From a virus: a DNA stretch of 27,994 bases. Of the stretch, positions 16,721-25,539 are shown piece by piece. The stretch spans positions 1 to 27,994 of the IMG/VR virus record IMGVR_UViG_3300046373_000243. The stretch is one strand, 5' to 3'. A program made the position numbers and the translations under genes. Every line of letters starts with the position of its first letter. The stretch's first letter is position 1. The notes under the pieces are model-generated. The model ran no database searches. It was not told the origin of the DNA and worked only from the letters and a program-made list of their open reading frames with translations.

Positions 16721-17188
16721 TTAGTTTTTTTCCATATGACGCAGCAGAGATTCGCGTATCAACGTCCGATCCGTTTCACTCAAGCCCAGCAGTGGCCGCT
16801 CCGGGTATTTGTAGACTGCCCCCTTTTTCGACACGCGCTCCTGCCGCCCAAACTGATGCACATGCGCCACGCGCGCCACCCAGCCAAAGAAACCGACTTC
16901 AACTTGATCGCCGGTCGCTTTTACCTTCAGGTGTCTGGCGGTGCGAATCTTGGCAAACATGGCCACCTTCTGCCGCTTGATGCGCCCGCTCTTCCCTTTG
17001 AATTCCTTGCGCCGCTTGCGTGCCGGATACGCGGTGCCATCTGGCCCTTGCTGCGCCTTGATGCGCTGCGCCTGGCTTCGGCGCAGGTCGATGGCCACCT
17101 TGTGATTGATGGCGCGGCGCTGGGCCGGCTGCAGCTTGGCCAGCAGCGCGCCGGCCCAGGCTTCCAGCGCGTGCAGGTCGTCGCTCAT
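16721..17188 (-). CDS. S: Tail completion / virion morphogenesis protein gpS
   Basis: A 155-residue protein of the P2 gpS family (phage virion morphogenesis), involved with gpR in tail completion. Features include INHKVAIDLRRSQAQRIKAQ, DGTAYPARK and the ARVAHVHQFGRQERV segment, plus the C-terminal YPERPLLGLSETDRTLI. The ATG at 17188 overlaps the R stop (ATGA). In P2, V follows; here the YD cassette intervenes. Confidence 0.92.
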   Translation of the reverse strand: MSDDLHALEAWAGALLAKLQPAQRRAINHKVAIDLRRSQAQRIKAQQGPDGTAYPARKRRKEFKGKSGRIKRQKVAMFAKIRTARHLKVKATGDQVEVGFFGWVARVAHVHQFGRQERVSKKGAVYKYPERPLLGLSETDRTLIRESLLRHMEKN

Positions 17189-17673
17189 GGCGTGGCCTCG
17201 GGCGTGCGCCATTCGGCCAGCAGGGTCTCGCCGGCATACAGCTTCCAGAACTCGTCCGCATAGGCCGGCATATGCTGTATCTCGGCCAGGTGCTTGATGT
17301 CCAGGCGGCCCGCCTCGCCGGTCTTGACGGCCACGCGCTCGGTGAGGTCCAGCTTGATGGAAATGTCGACCGTTTCATGGTTATTAAAATCCACTTCGAA
17401 GGCGATGCCGTGCTTGCGCGTTTCCTCGTTGGCCATCAGGTCGAGCTGGTGGACTTTGAGCCAGGCGATCAGGGCCACCATGATGGCGTCGGCGTCGCCC
17501 GCGTAATCGGTGACGATCAGGTTGAGCTTGAAGCGGTATTCGAAGGAGAGCGAGGCGGTGGCCGACGCCACCACGTTGCCTTCGTCTGCGAAGACCAGCA
17601 GGCGGTCGGGGTCGCGCTGCAGGTCGGGGATGGCGGCGGCCAGGTGCTGGCGCAGGCTATTCGGTTTGTACAT
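17185..17673 (-). CDS. R: Tail completion protein gpR
   Basis: A 162-residue protein matching P2 gpR (155): start MYKPNSLRQHLAAAIPDLQR, central FEYRFKLNLIVTDYAGDADA and IAWLKVHQLDL. It acts in tail completion and head-tail joining. It overlaps the end of the i-spanin gene by 17 bp and gpS by 4 bp. Confidence 0.93.
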   Translation of the reverse strand: MYKPNSLRQHLAAAIPDLQRDPDRLLVFADEGNVVASATASLSFEYRFKLNLIVTDYAGDADAIMVALIAWLKVHQLDLMANEETRKHGIAFEVDFNNHETVDISIKLDLTERVAVKTGEAGRLDIKHLAEIQHMPAYADEFWKLYAGETLLAEWRTPEATP

Positions 17674-18169
17674 GGTAGGTTTCTCGTATTAGGTTGTAGG
17701 CGTCGATGCAGGCATTCAGCTGGCGGGCGGCGTCGTCGCCGTCGCCGGCAATGGCGTCAAGAGCTGCCGCAGTCGCTGGGTCAAGTTCGGCGCGCGTTTG
17801 GTGCCGATGGCCTGCGGCAGCGGAGGTATCTGCCATTGCGGCGCACTGGCCGCTGGCGATGGGGATTGACAGGCGCACAGCGCCGCTGCGCACGTCATCG
17901 TTAAAACGGTCACGTTCAGTTTTCGCATGGGATTGCTCCTGGGTGAGGTGGTCGGCGCGCAGCATTAGGGCGGCGCCGGCTGCGCGTTCCAGGGTGAGCA
18001 CGCGGGCGGTGGCCTGGGCCAGTTCGGTGGCGGCGGTGCTTTTGTTGGTGGCGGCCGCCCGCTGCAGTTCGGCGATGCTGGCGTCCTTGCGCCAGCCCTG
18101 CGCCGTCCAGCCAGTCAGGACGCCGCACAGCAGGCAGGCGGCCAGCGGGCGCCAGGTGGGTGCTATCAC
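17657..18169 (-). CDS. i-spanin (Rz / LysB-like) lysis protein
   Basis: A 170-residue inner-membrane spanin. The GTG start at 18169 makes a GTGA overlap with the endolysin stop. One N-terminal membrane helix (about 8-25, LAACLLCGVLTGWTAQGW) precedes a long alanine-rich periplasmic coiled coil. An out-of-phase lipoprotein gene is embedded inside, the hallmark of Rz/Rz1 pairs. The two subunits bridge the periplasm to disrupt the outer membrane at lysis. Confidence 0.82.
   Translation of the reverse strand: MIAPTWRPLAACLLCGVLTGWTAQGWRKDASIAELQRAAATNKSTAATELAQATARVLTLERAAGAALMLRADHLTQEQSHAKTERDRFNDDVRSGAVRLSIPIASGQCAAMADTSAAAGHRHQTRAELDPATAAALDAIAGDGDDAARQLNACIDAYNLIRETYHVQTE
17716..17928 (-). 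CDS. o-spanin (Rz1 / LysC-like) lipoprotein, embedded in the i-spanin gene
   Basis: A 70-residue protein in another frame, wholly inside the i-spanin gene. It has a lipoprotein signal with lipobox LCAC (cysteine at residue 20) and a proline-rich mature part (SPSPAAS, PPLPQ, TPLPATATTPPAS), both typical of Rz1. ATG 17928 has CAGGAG 7-8 bp upstream. It would be anchored in the outer membrane and pair with the i-spanin. Confidence 0.85.
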   Translation of the reverse strand: MRKLNVTVLTMTCAAALCACQSPSPAASAPQWQIPPLPQAIGTKRAPNLTQRLRQLLTPLPATATTPPAS

Positions 18170-18726
18170 ATGACCACCCGTTCCTTGATCCAGCCGAACA
18201 GGAAACGGCGCTGGGTGGTGTTGGCTTCGGTGATTTCCAGGTAGCGCGCCGCCTGCAGGCCGTTCAAGGCGCGCAGCAGCACGGCGGCGCCGTCCTGGCC
18301 GCGCCATGTCAGGAAGGATGCAAGCGCGCCCAGCGACTGCGCACCCAGGCGGCCGTCGACGAACAGGGCGGGATAGCGCGCGCCCGTGTCATTGAAACCG
18401 TTCAGCCAGCGCTGCAGGAACTCGGCCGCGCGGTGCGGCCCCATGTTCACGCCCGTGTCGATCAGTTCGGCGCCGATGCCGGCATGCAGGGCCAGCACCT
18501 GGTCGAACTTGGGTTCCGTGATGTAGCGCGCCGTGTAGATGGCGCGCGCCACGGCCACGGGCAGGTCCCGCATCGGGCCTTGATAGCCGTTGGCGCGCGC
18601 CACGGCCACAGTGATGCCGTAATTGGTTTCGCCGCCTTTGTCTTGTGGGTCATTCACGTAGCCGCCTTCGGCGCGCAAGATGGCGTCGATGGTGCGCGCG
18701 ATCAGTGGATTTTCTGTGGTGGCCAT
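18166..18726 (-). CDS. Endolysin, GH108-type N-acetylmuramidase
   Basis: A 186-residue cell-wall hydrolase. The N-terminal EGGYVNDPQDKGGETNYGIT with catalytic E20 is the glycosyl hydrolase 108 signature; the C-terminal half (FVDGRLGAQSLGALASFL onward) resembles the peptidoglycan-binding unit usual in this family. No signal peptide is seen, so release depends on the holin just upstream (TGATG overlap). Confidence 0.92.
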   Translation of the reverse strand: MATTENPLIARTIDAILRAEGGYVNDPQDKGGETNYGITVAVARANGYQGPMRDLPVAVARAIYTARYITEPKFDQVLALHAGIGAELIDTGVNMGPHRAAEFLQRWLNGFNDTGARYPALFVDGRLGAQSLGALASFLTWRGQDGAAVLLRALNGLQAARYLEITEANTTQRRFLFGWIKERVVM

Positions 18727-19097
18727 CAGTGTTCCTTCGCGTCTTTGACCAGCTCGGCGATGTCCTTGTCGCTACGGCGCTGGAACCACAGGGCCACGGC
18801 GCGCGATACCCACCAGCCGGGCGCGCCGACGATCAGGTCGATGGCGGAAGCGTTGACCATGGCGCCGATGGCCGGGAGCTGGGCGCACAGCAGCTGGTAC
18901 ACGGTGCCGCCCAGCAGGCACGAGAACACGCCCGCGCAGGCCAGGCGGGCGACGAATTCGCCCTTGTTGAAGGTGCCGTCGCTATTCAGCGGCGGCAGCA
19001 CGATGTACAGCATGGCGGCGCCGACCATGCCCAGCGCCGCCTTGAAGCCGTACAGTTTGACCAGGGTGGCGAAACCACCAAACGATTCTGCGGACAT
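18726..19097 (-). CDS. Putative phage holin
   Basis: A 123-residue small membrane protein with about three hydrophobic segments (ALGMVGAAMLYIVL, LACAGVFSCLLGGTVYQLL, APGWWVSRAVALWF) and a charged C-terminus (RRSDKDIAELVKDAKEH). I chose ATG 19097 because a GGAGAA Shine-Dalgarno lies 9 bp upstream; ATG 19112 would place that site inside the gene. It precedes the endolysin with a 1-bp TGATG overlap, as expected for a holin-endolysin unit. Confidence 0.8.
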   Translation of the reverse strand: MSAESFGGFATLVKLYGFKAALGMVGAAMLYIVLPPLNSDGTFNKGEFVARLACAGVFSCLLGGTVYQLLCAQLPAIGAMVNASAIDLIVGAPGWWVSRAVALWFQRRSDKDIAELVKDAKEH

Positions 19098-19144
19098 TGC
19101 TTGTTTCTCCATGATGAGGATAAGTAGAGGTGTTGTTAAAAAAG

Positions 19145-19360
19145 TTAGTCCCATAGCTGCACAAGATCGGCTGCGGCCACCTGGCCCGTGCTGGGCGCCG
19201 GCTCGGGCAGGGTGACGACCAGGCCGGCAGGCAGCACGGCGCCGTGGCGCGCCAGCGCGGGATTCCTTTCCAGGGTTTGCTCGACGTATCCCGCGCCGTC
19301 GCCCAGGTAGCGCCACACCAGGGCGTCTACCGTGTCGTGCTGCTGCGTGCGCACCTGCAT
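19145..19360 (-). CDS. X: Tail protein gpX (LysM-like)
   Basis: A 71-residue protein of the P2 gpX family, with the pattern VRTQQHDTVDALVWRYLGD then YVEQTLERNPALARHGAVLP. It probably binds at the tail or baseplate hub. Its ATG shares one base with the L stop (TGATG). Confidence 0.92.
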   Translation of the reverse strand: MQVRTQQHDTVDALVWRYLGDGAGYVEQTLERNPALARHGAVLPAGLVVTLPEPAPSTGQVAAADLVQLWD

Positions 19361-19863
19361 CAGATCAGTTCCACGGTCAGGTGCGAGCGGCCGACGATAT
19401 CGGCGATGGCCCATTGCGCATTGCGCCGCTGCGCGCCTGGCGCTTCGTCCAGCCACTCCATGCTTTTCTTGTCGCTCACGGACGTGGCCGTGCTGTCGTA
19501 GTCGCGGTAACGCTCGATCAGATCGGCTTTCGCCGTGCTGTAGACGGCGCGCCGGTACTGCGCCAGCAGGCGGGATTCGCGGTTGATGCGCGTGGCCGGC
19601 ACGTCCACCAGGGCGGCAATACCGGCAGCGGCCTGCTTGCCTTGCCAGTCGGCCAACTCGCGGTTGACGTGCAGGATGGCATCGACCACGGCTTGCACCA
19701 GGCGCGCATCGGTGACGGTGCCATCCAGGCGCATGGCGTCGCGCATATCGGTGAGCAGGATGTCGGGAAACCAGCCGTCGTTCTCGATGATGCCGGCGGC
19801 CGGCGCTGGCGGCGCGGGCGTGGTGCCGGGCGGGATGGACGGGGGCAGGGCCATGAAGGACAT
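19360..19863 (-). CDS. L: Head completion protein gpL
   Basis: A 167-residue head completion/stabilisation protein that fills the head after packaging (P2 L is 169). Family features are NDGWFPDILLTDMRDAMRLD, ILHVNRELADWQ and the YRRAVYSTAKADLIERYRDY helix. The start at ATG 19863 (MSFMALPP) was chosen because the family begins this way; ATG 19902 is an alternative and neither has a strong ribosome site. Confidence 0.92.
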   Translation of the reverse strand: MSFMALPPSIPPGTTPAPPAPAAGIIENDGWFPDILLTDMRDAMRLDGTVTDARLVQAVVDAILHVNRELADWQGKQAAAGIAALVDVPATRINRESRLLAQYRRAVYSTAKADLIERYRDYDSTATSVSDKKSMEWLDEAPGAQRRNAQWAIADIVGRSHLTVELI

Positions 19864-19923
19864 ACGGGGCGCTTTCAAAATGGGGCGGTGGACGGGGTTC
19901 ATCAGGCCGATGGTTCAGCCAGA

Positions 19924-19953
19924 ATCCCCCCGTGCCGCCGTGCTGCGGGGGAT
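19924..19953. repeat. Hairpin in the M-L gap
   Basis: ATCCCCC (19924-19930) pairs with GGGGGAT (19947-19953) across a 16-nt loop, just after the M stop on the transcribed strand. No T-run follows, so it is more likely an mRNA stability element than a terminator. Confidence 0.4.
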
Positions 19954-19958
19954 GCTCT

Positions 19959-20678
19959 TTACGTGGAACCGGCCGCACGCTTGATGCGCCGTTCCAGCCG
20001 TTCCATATCTTTCTTGACGCCGCAGGACTCCGACAGGGTGCGGGCGCGCTTTAAATGACCCATGGCCGCTTCCGCCTGCGCCACCAGCGCCGGGGCGATG
20101 TCGGTGTCGTCGGCCTGATCGAGCACGGCGATCATGGCCAGGCCGATGGCCTTGTGCAGCTTGGCGCGCGCCTGGTCGGGCGCGTCGCTGGCGGCCGTCA
20201 GTTCTTCGACGGCGCCCAGCACCTGGGCCGCGTGCTGCGGATCGGCGGCCAGTTTGCCGTGCAAGTAGCCTTCGGCGAACTCGTCCAGCATCAGGGTGGC
20301 GATGTCGCGGCTGTAGGTGTCGGGCAGGGTGAACTTGTGCGCCAAAGCATATTCGGCCATGACCAGGGCGCGCGCGTACTCGCCCGTGTCGATGTGCCAC
20401 ACCAGCAAGGTGGCGAAGACGTCATCCTGGGCGCCCTTGCCGCTGGCCAGCACGCCGTCGATCCACTGCGCATAGTCGGGCAGCAAGGTGGCCTTGACCT
20501 CGATCTTGCGCTCCACCGACTGGATGGATTTCAGGCGGCGCCGGTCGTCGGCCAGCTTGTAGAGCATCATTTCGTAGGCCGTGCCGGTGGTGACGCCTTG
20601 CGGCGCGGCGGCGCCGGCCGTGCGCTCGGCCAGCATGCGCGCGCGGTGGCGCAAGGCGGGGGATTGGTTCGCCATCAC
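19959..20678 (-). CDS. M: Terminase small subunit gpM
   Basis: A 239-residue terminase subunit (P2 M is 247), working with gpP to cut cos and package DNA. Seen features: N-terminal SPALRHRARMLAERTAG, YEMMLYKLADDRRRLKSIQS, LASGKGAQDDVFATLLVWHID. Its start overlaps the N stop by 4 bp (ATGATGG). Confidence 0.93.
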   Translation of the reverse strand: MMANQSPALRHRARMLAERTAGAAAPQGVTTGTAYEMMLYKLADDRRRLKSIQSVERKIEVKATLLPDYAQWIDGVLASGKGAQDDVFATLLVWHIDTGEYARALVMAEYALAHKFTLPDTYSRDIATLMLDEFAEGYLHGKLAADPQHAAQVLGAVEELTAASDAPDQARAKLHKAIGLAMIAVLDQADDTDIAPALVAQAEAAMGHLKRARTLSESCGVKKDMERLERRIKRAAGST

Positions 20679-21694
20679 TTGTCTTTCAGGTCGATGTTTT
20701 CCACCAGCGCGGCCAGGCCCAGGTCTTCGATCACGTAGGCGTCATTCGACGACTCGTAGTTCTCGATGCGGTCGCGCTTGGGCACGTCCTCGACGCGGCG
20801 GCGGCGCGCGCCTTCCTGGAAGTAGATCGACAGATTGTCGAAGCGGGTAATCAGGATGGCGTTCTCCGGGAAGTAGGGCACGCGCGCGGCCGGCAAGCCG
20901 CCGATGCGCTTCTGGCTGATGATGATGTCGGCCGCCAGGGTTTCCGTGGGCGCCTGCTTGGTGTTGACCAGCGGGAAATACTTGTCGTTCAACAGCTTGC
21001 GCCCGACGATGGCCACCAGATTGGTGTCTTCCTGATACCACGGGTCCAGCAGGTTGACGGCATCGGTGACGGCCGCGTCGAGGTTGGCATAGTCGGCGCC
21101 GTCCACGTCGCCGATGATGACCTTGCCCGGCATGCCAGCGGCCACCAGGCCCAGCACGCGCTCGGGCGCCAGCTCGCGCAGGTGCTGCAGCCAGCCTTTA
21201 TTGACGTCCTGCAGCAGCGGATTGGCGTCCAAATCGGTGTCGGCCATGGCTTTCACGCCATTGAAGCCGATGACGATGCGGTCGAGCGCCTGGCGCGTCA
21301 GGATGGCATTGGCCACGCGCGACTGAAAATCGGCGAACTTGGCCCAGGCGTCCAGCTTGGCATAGTTCAAATGCGTGTCGAAGTTGGTCTGTTCGCAGCG
21401 GTATTTGGTGCCGTCCAGGGTGGACAGGTCGCGCGTCTTGCGTTCCTTGTCCTTGGTGTTGGTGCGGCCGGCAATCGGGCCGGACACGCCCAGGCCCAGC
21501 TTTTCGCCTTCCTGCTCGGTCACGCCGATGATGTTTACTTTTGAGAGGAACTCGCTCGATTCCTGCATCTTCGTTTCCAGCTTTTGCTGCACGCTGGGCG
21601 TGACGCTGAACGTCTTGGCCACGTTGTCCGTGTCGTTCAGTTGGCCCAGGCGGGTTTCATATTGGCCAAAGACCTGGCGCGTTTGCTTTTTCAT
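20675..21694 (-). CDS. N: Major capsid protein precursor gpN
   Basis: A 339-residue HK97-fold capsid protein (P2 N is 357). Recognised by the N-terminus (MKKQTRQVFGQYETRLGQLN), the TDLDANPLLQDVNKGWLQHL and the IGGLPAARVPYFPENAILIT segments. The N-terminal scaffold-like part would be trimmed by gpO. ATG 21694 has GGAG 9 bp upstream. Intact. Confidence 0.95.
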   Translation of the reverse strand: MKKQTRQVFGQYETRLGQLNDTDNVAKTFSVTPSVQQKLETKMQESSEFLSKVNIIGVTEQEGEKLGLGVSGPIAGRTNTKDKERKTRDLSTLDGTKYRCEQTNFDTHLNYAKLDAWAKFADFQSRVANAILTRQALDRIVIGFNGVKAMADTDLDANPLLQDVNKGWLQHLRELAPERVLGLVAAGMPGKVIIGDVDGADYANLDAAVTDAVNLLDPWYQEDTNLVAIVGRKLLNDKYFPLVNTKQAPTETLAADIIISQKRIGGLPAARVPYFPENAILITRFDNLSIYFQEGARRRRVEDVPKRDRIENYESSNDAYVIEDLGLAALVENIDLKDK

Positions 21695-21741
21695 ATATCG
21701 GTGCTCCGTTGTTGAATGGGGGGAAGAAAGGGCGAGGGCGC

Positions 21742-22530
21742 TTAAAACTCGGTCTGCACGGCGCCGTCGTTGCCGGTGGCGGCCGGGCGGCGCGGGCCGT
21801 TGCCGGGCGCTTCGTCCATCTGCGCCTTGAAAGCGGCCAGCTCGTCCTGCGTGGCCTTCAATGCCGTTTCGGTTTTCTCCAGGCGCACCAATGTGCCCGT
21901 GTAGTTGTCGTTGACGGTGACGACGTGGCCGGCCAGCGCTTCCACGGCTTCGCTGATGTCGGCGAACTGCGCGGCGTCGCTGCCGGATTTGGTGGAAAAG
22001 CGCGACAGCAGGTTCTTCACGGCGTCGGCCAGTTTGGTGCCCTGTGGCTCGTCAAATTCCAGCGTGACCTCGACGGCGGAGGTAAACAGGTTGGTGCTTT
22101 GCTGCTTGCGGCTGGCGGAGAATTGCAGCGCTTCGGTACCCAGGCTGGCGGGGCTGTCGGTGACGCCCAGGCCGACCAGATAGGGCTGCGACGAGTCGGC
22201 AAAATCGGGTTGAATTTCCAGGCTGGTGTACAGCTTTTGTTTCGCCTTGTTGATGGCCACCAGCTCCGGCGTGGGTTCGATCTGCGCGAACAGGGCCAGT
22301 TTCTTGCCGCTGTCCGTGTCCACTTCCTCGGCTTTCACCGCGATCACGTCGCCGTAGGCCTTGAACTGGCTGTCGGGCAGGATGCCGCGAATGTGTTCCA
22401 GCCAGATGCGGGCGCCGTAGGTTTTCGGGTTGTAGCTGGCGGCGATCTGCTCGATGGTGGCGCGGTCGATGTTGCGGCCGTCCGTGGTGGCGCCTTCGGT
22501 AGCGACGCGGAAAAATTTCGATTTGGACAT
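21742..22530 (-). CDS. O: Capsid scaffold / maturation protease gpO
   Basis: A 262-residue scaffold-protease (P2 O is 284). The N-terminal half is a serine protease with a likely triad D17 (TTDGRN), H46 (WLEHIRG) and S103 (LYTSLEIQP), matching the spacing of P2 gpO. The C-terminal part (from about 180) is helical scaffold. The ATG at 22530 gives the family start MSKSKFFRVATEG; an upstream ATG at 22590 would extend across the divergent promoter region. Confidence 0.94.
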   Translation of the reverse strand: MSKSKFFRVATEGATTDGRNIDRATIEQIAASYNPKTYGARIWLEHIRGILPDSQFKAYGDVIAVKAEEVDTDSGKKLALFAQIEPTPELVAINKAKQKLYTSLEIQPDFADSSQPYLVGLGVTDSPASLGTEALQFSASRKQQSTNLFTSAVEVTLEFDEPQGTKLADAVKNLLSRFSTKSGSDAAQFADISEAVEALAGHVVTVNDNYTGTLVRLEKTETALKATQDELAAFKAQMDEAPGNGPRRPAATGNDGAVQTEF

Positions 22531-22545
22531 GGTGGGCGTTCTCGG

Positions 22546-22618
22546 TTGATCGGATAACGCCATGGTCAACGTCTTGGCGCCGCGATTCAATGTGGTGCGG
22601 GTTGCTATGGGCCATAGC
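22546..22618. promoter_or_regulatory. Divergent O/P control region with palindrome
   Basis: Between the O start (22530) and P start (22667) lies the divergent promoter zone that in P2 is switched on by Ogr. Visible elements are GTTGA...TCAAC (22546-22571 approx.) and a perfect palindrome GCTATGG-G-CCATAGC (22604-22618). I could not find the P2 Ogr box TGT-N12-ACA. The palindrome could be the operator for a different activator or the missing repressor. Confidence 0.45.
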
Positions 22619-22666
22619 GACTTTTGCCTTTCCCCGTTCCGCGCGCGCGCGGCCTACGCTGGCGGC

Positions 22667-24478
22667 ATGCTGACAATCGAGAAAACAAGCGAACAAACCG
22701 TCGATGGAATCATCGGCGAACTGGCCGTGCCCGAATCTGAGCCACGACGCGCCGCGCGTGCCCTGTACTGGAAGGGCTGGCGTATTTCGTCCATCGCCCG
22801 CCACCTGGGAATCAAGCGCAGCACCATCAATAGCTGGAAAGAGCGCGACGAGTGGGACAAGGCCCAGGCCATCGAGCACGTCGAGGCGTCGGCCGAGCTG
22901 CGCCTGGTGAAACTGATCGAAAAAGAGGTCAAGAGCGGCAGCGATTACAAGGAAATCGATCTGCTGGCGCGCACCATCGTGCAGATGGCGCGCGTGCGCC
23001 GCTATGAGCAGCCGGGCGGCAACGAGGTCGATCTCAACCCCAAGCTGGCGAATCGCAACGCCGGCCCGAAGAAGAAGCCGACCCGCAACGACTTCAGCGA
23101 AGAACAGAAAATCCAGCTGCTCGACGCCTTCCAGGATTCGCTCTTCGACTATCAAAAGGTGTGGTTCCGCAACGGCGACCAGCGCACGCGCGCCATCCTC
23201 AAGTCCCGCCAGATCGGCGCCACCTGGTACTTCGCCCGTGAGGCGCTGGCCGACGCCATGGCGACGGGCCGCAATCAGATCTTCCTGTCCGCTTCCAAGA
23301 GCCAGGCCCACGTCTTCAAGCAATACATCGTGCAATTCGCGCGCGAGGCGGCCGGCATCGAGCTGACGGGCGATCCCATCGTGCTGCCGAACGGCGCGCA
23401 CCTGTATTTCCTGGGCACCAATGCCCGCACGGCGCAGGGCTACCACGGCAATTTCTACTTCGATGAGTTCTTTTGGACGCAGAATTTCCAGGAACTCAAC
23501 AAGGTGGCCTCGGGCATGGCCATTCACAAGAAATGGCGCAAAACCTACTTCTCCACGCCGTCCTCGACCACGCACCAGGCTTATCCGTTCTGGACGGGGG
23601 AGCTGTTCAACAAGCGCCGCGCCAAGGCGGATCAAGTCAACATCGACGTCAGCCATGGCCGCCTGTCGTCGGGCTTCACCGGCGAGGACAAAATCTGGCG
23701 CCAGATCGTCACGATCCTGGATGCCGAGCGCGGCGGCTGCAACCTGTTCGACATCGACGAGCTGCGCAACTTCGAATACAGCCCGGACCAGTTCGACAAC
23801 CTGCTGATGTGCAATTTTATTGACGACTCGGCCTCGGTCTTCCCGCTGGCCGAGCTGCAGCGCTGCATGGTCGATTCCTGGGTCGAGTGGGATGACTACA
23901 AGCCCTTGCTGGGCCTGCGCCCGTTCGGCAACCGGCCCGTGTGGATCGGCTACGACCCGGCCTTGAACGGCGACAGCGCCGGCTGCGTGGTGCTGGCGCC
24001 GCCCATGACGGCCGGCGGCAAGTTCCGCATCCTGGAGCGCCACCAGTGGCGGGGGCAGAGCTTCGAAGACCACGCCGACGCCATCCGCCAGATGACCCAG
24101 CGTTACAACGTCGAGTACATCGGCATCGATACCACGGGCATGGGCATCGGCGTGCTGCCTATCGTGCGCGGCTTCTTCCCGGCCGTCACGGCCCTGAACT
24201 ACTCGCCCGAAGTCAAGACCCGCATGGTGCTGAAAGCGAAAAACATCATCAGCAAAGGCCGGTTGGAATTCGACGCCGGCTGGACCGACATCGCGCAGTC
24301 CTTCATGGCGATCCACAAGACCCTCACCCCCAGCGGACGGCATGTGACTTATGTCGCCGGCCGCAGCGATGAAACCGGCCACGCCGACCTGGCGTGGGCC
24401 TGCATGCACGCCCTCGATCACGAACCCTTCGAAGGCACCACCGACAACCACCACTCTTTCATGGAGATTTATTCTTGA
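22667..24478 (+). CDS. P: Terminase large (ATPase) subunit gpP
   Basis: A 603-residue packaging motor (P2 P is 590). It has an N-terminal HTH (about 38-60, ISSIARHLGIKRSTINSWKE), Walker A K179-SRQIGAT-186, Walker B FDE at 265-267 (NFYFDEFF) and C-terminal nuclease-fold acidic motifs (WIGYDPAL, YIGIDTTGMG, GHADLAWA). I chose ATG 22667; the frame stays open to 22562, but the upstream part overlaps the control region and lacks family character. Followed by Q with a 4-bp overlap. Confidence 0.93.
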   Translation: MLTIEKTSEQTVDGIIGELAVPESEPRRAARALYWKGWRISSIARHLGIKRSTINSWKERDEWDKAQAIEHVEASAELRLVKLIEKEVKSGSDYKEIDLLARTIVQMARVRRYEQPGGNEVDLNPKLANRNAGPKKKPTRNDFSEEQKIQLLDAFQDSLFDYQKVWFRNGDQRTRAILKSRQIGATWYFAREALADAMATGRNQIFLSASKSQAHVFKQYIVQFAREAAGIELTGDPIVLPNGAHLYFLGTNARTAQGYHGNFYFDEFFWTQNFQELNKVASGMAIHKKWRKTYFSTPSSTTHQAYPFWTGELFNKRRAKADQVNIDVSHGRLSSGFTGEDKIWRQIVTILDAERGGCNLFDIDELRNFEYSPDQFDNLLMCNFIDDSASVFPLAELQRCMVDSWVEWDDYKPLLGLRPFGNRPVWIGYDPALNGDSAGCVVLAPPMTAGGKFRILERHQWRGQSFEDHADAIRQMTQRYNVEYIGIDTTGMGIGVLPIVRGFFPAVTALNYSPEVKTRMVLKAKNIISKGRLEFDAGWTDIAQSFMAIHKTLTPSGRHVTYVAGRSDETGHADLAWACMHALDHEPFEGTTDNHHSFMEIYS

Positions 24479-25539
24479 GCAAAGCACGACACTTGCACGC
24501 GCGCGGCCAGCAGGCCCAGGGCGCGCCATCACCAGAGGCCACGGCGCCGGCCGCCGCCGGCATCGAGGCGTTTTCTTTCGGCGATCCCACGCCCGTGCTG
24601 GAGCACGCCGATATCCTCGACTGCTTCGAATGCTGGAAGAACGGCCACTGGTATGAGCCGCCCGTCAACCTGGCCGGCCTGGCCAAGTCCTTCAACGCGG
24701 GCGTGCACCACAGCAGCGCCATCCACTTCAAGGCCAACGTGCTGACGTCCACCTTGCTGCCGACGAAATACCTGTCGCGCGATGGCTTCAAGCGCATGGC
24801 CCTGGACTATCTGACCTTCGGCAATGCCTACCTGGAAGACCGCCCCAGCCGCAGCGGCAAGGCGCTGGCGTACCAGCATGCGCTGGCCAAGTACATGCGG
24901 CGCGGCGTCGATCTGGATACCTACTTTTTCGTGAACGGCTACCAGGCCGTGCACCAGTTCGACAAGGGACGCGTGTTCCACCTGATGGAACCGGACGTGA
25001 ATCAGGAGCTGTACGGCGTGCCGCAGTACCTGAGCGCGCTGCAGTCGGCCTGGCTCAACGAGGCGGCCACCTTGTTCCGCCGCAAGTATTACAAGAATGG
25101 TTCGCACGCCGGTTTCGTGTTCTACATGACGGACGCCGCCGCCAACACCCAAGACGTGGACAACCTGCGCCAGGCCATGCGCGATAGCAAGGGACCGGGC
25201 AACTTTCGCAACCTGTTCATGTACGCACCGAACGGCAAGAAGGACGGCATCCAGATTCTGCCCGTGTCGGACGTGGCCGCCAAGGACGAGTTTTTCAACA
25301 TCAAGAGCGTGACGCGCGACGACCAGCTGGCCGCGCACCGCGTGCCGCCACAGCTCATGGGCATCCTGCCGAACAATGCCGGCGGCTTCGGCGCCGTCGA
25401 ACCGGCCGCGCGCGTGTTCGCCCGCAATGAGCTGGTGCCGCTGCAGGCGCAGTTCGAAGCGATCAACGAGTGGGCTGGCGTGGAAGTGGTGAAGTTCGCG
25501 CCGTATGACCTGGGCCTGGGCAAGGAGAGCGCGCAATGA
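24475..25539 (+). CDS. Q: Portal protein gpQ
   Basis: A 354-residue portal vertex protein (P2 Q is 344), the channel for DNA packaging and tail docking. The TTG at 24475 gives the usual start MSKARHLHARGQQ, with GGAGA 9 bp upstream and a TTGA overlap with the P stop. Diagnostic stretches: DPTPVLEHADILDCFECWKN, YEPPVNLAGLAKSF, TFGNAYLEDRPSRSG and RVPPQLMGILPNNAGGFG. Confidence 0.94.
   Translation: MSKARHLHARGQQAQGAPSPEATAPAAAGIEAFSFGDPTPVLEHADILDCFECWKNGHWYEPPVNLAGLAKSFNAGVHHSSAIHFKANVLTSTLLPTKYLSRDGFKRMALDYLTFGNAYLEDRPSRSGKALAYQHALAKYMRRGVDLDTYFFVNGYQAVHQFDKGRVFHLMEPDVNQELYGVPQYLSALQSAWLNEAATLFRRKYYKNGSHAGFVFYMTDAAANTQDVDNLRQAMRDSKGPGNFRNLFMYAPNGKKDGIQILPVSDVAAKDEFFNIKSVTRDDQLAAHRVPPQLMGILPNNAGGFGAVEPAARVFARNELVPLQAQFEAINEWAGVEVVKFAPYDLGLGKESAQ

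Noticed and set aside
22052-24532. 826-codon - strand frame opposite terminase P and O
   Set aside because: Crosses the divergent O/P promoter and opposes a clear terminase; composition is typical of an antisense shadow.
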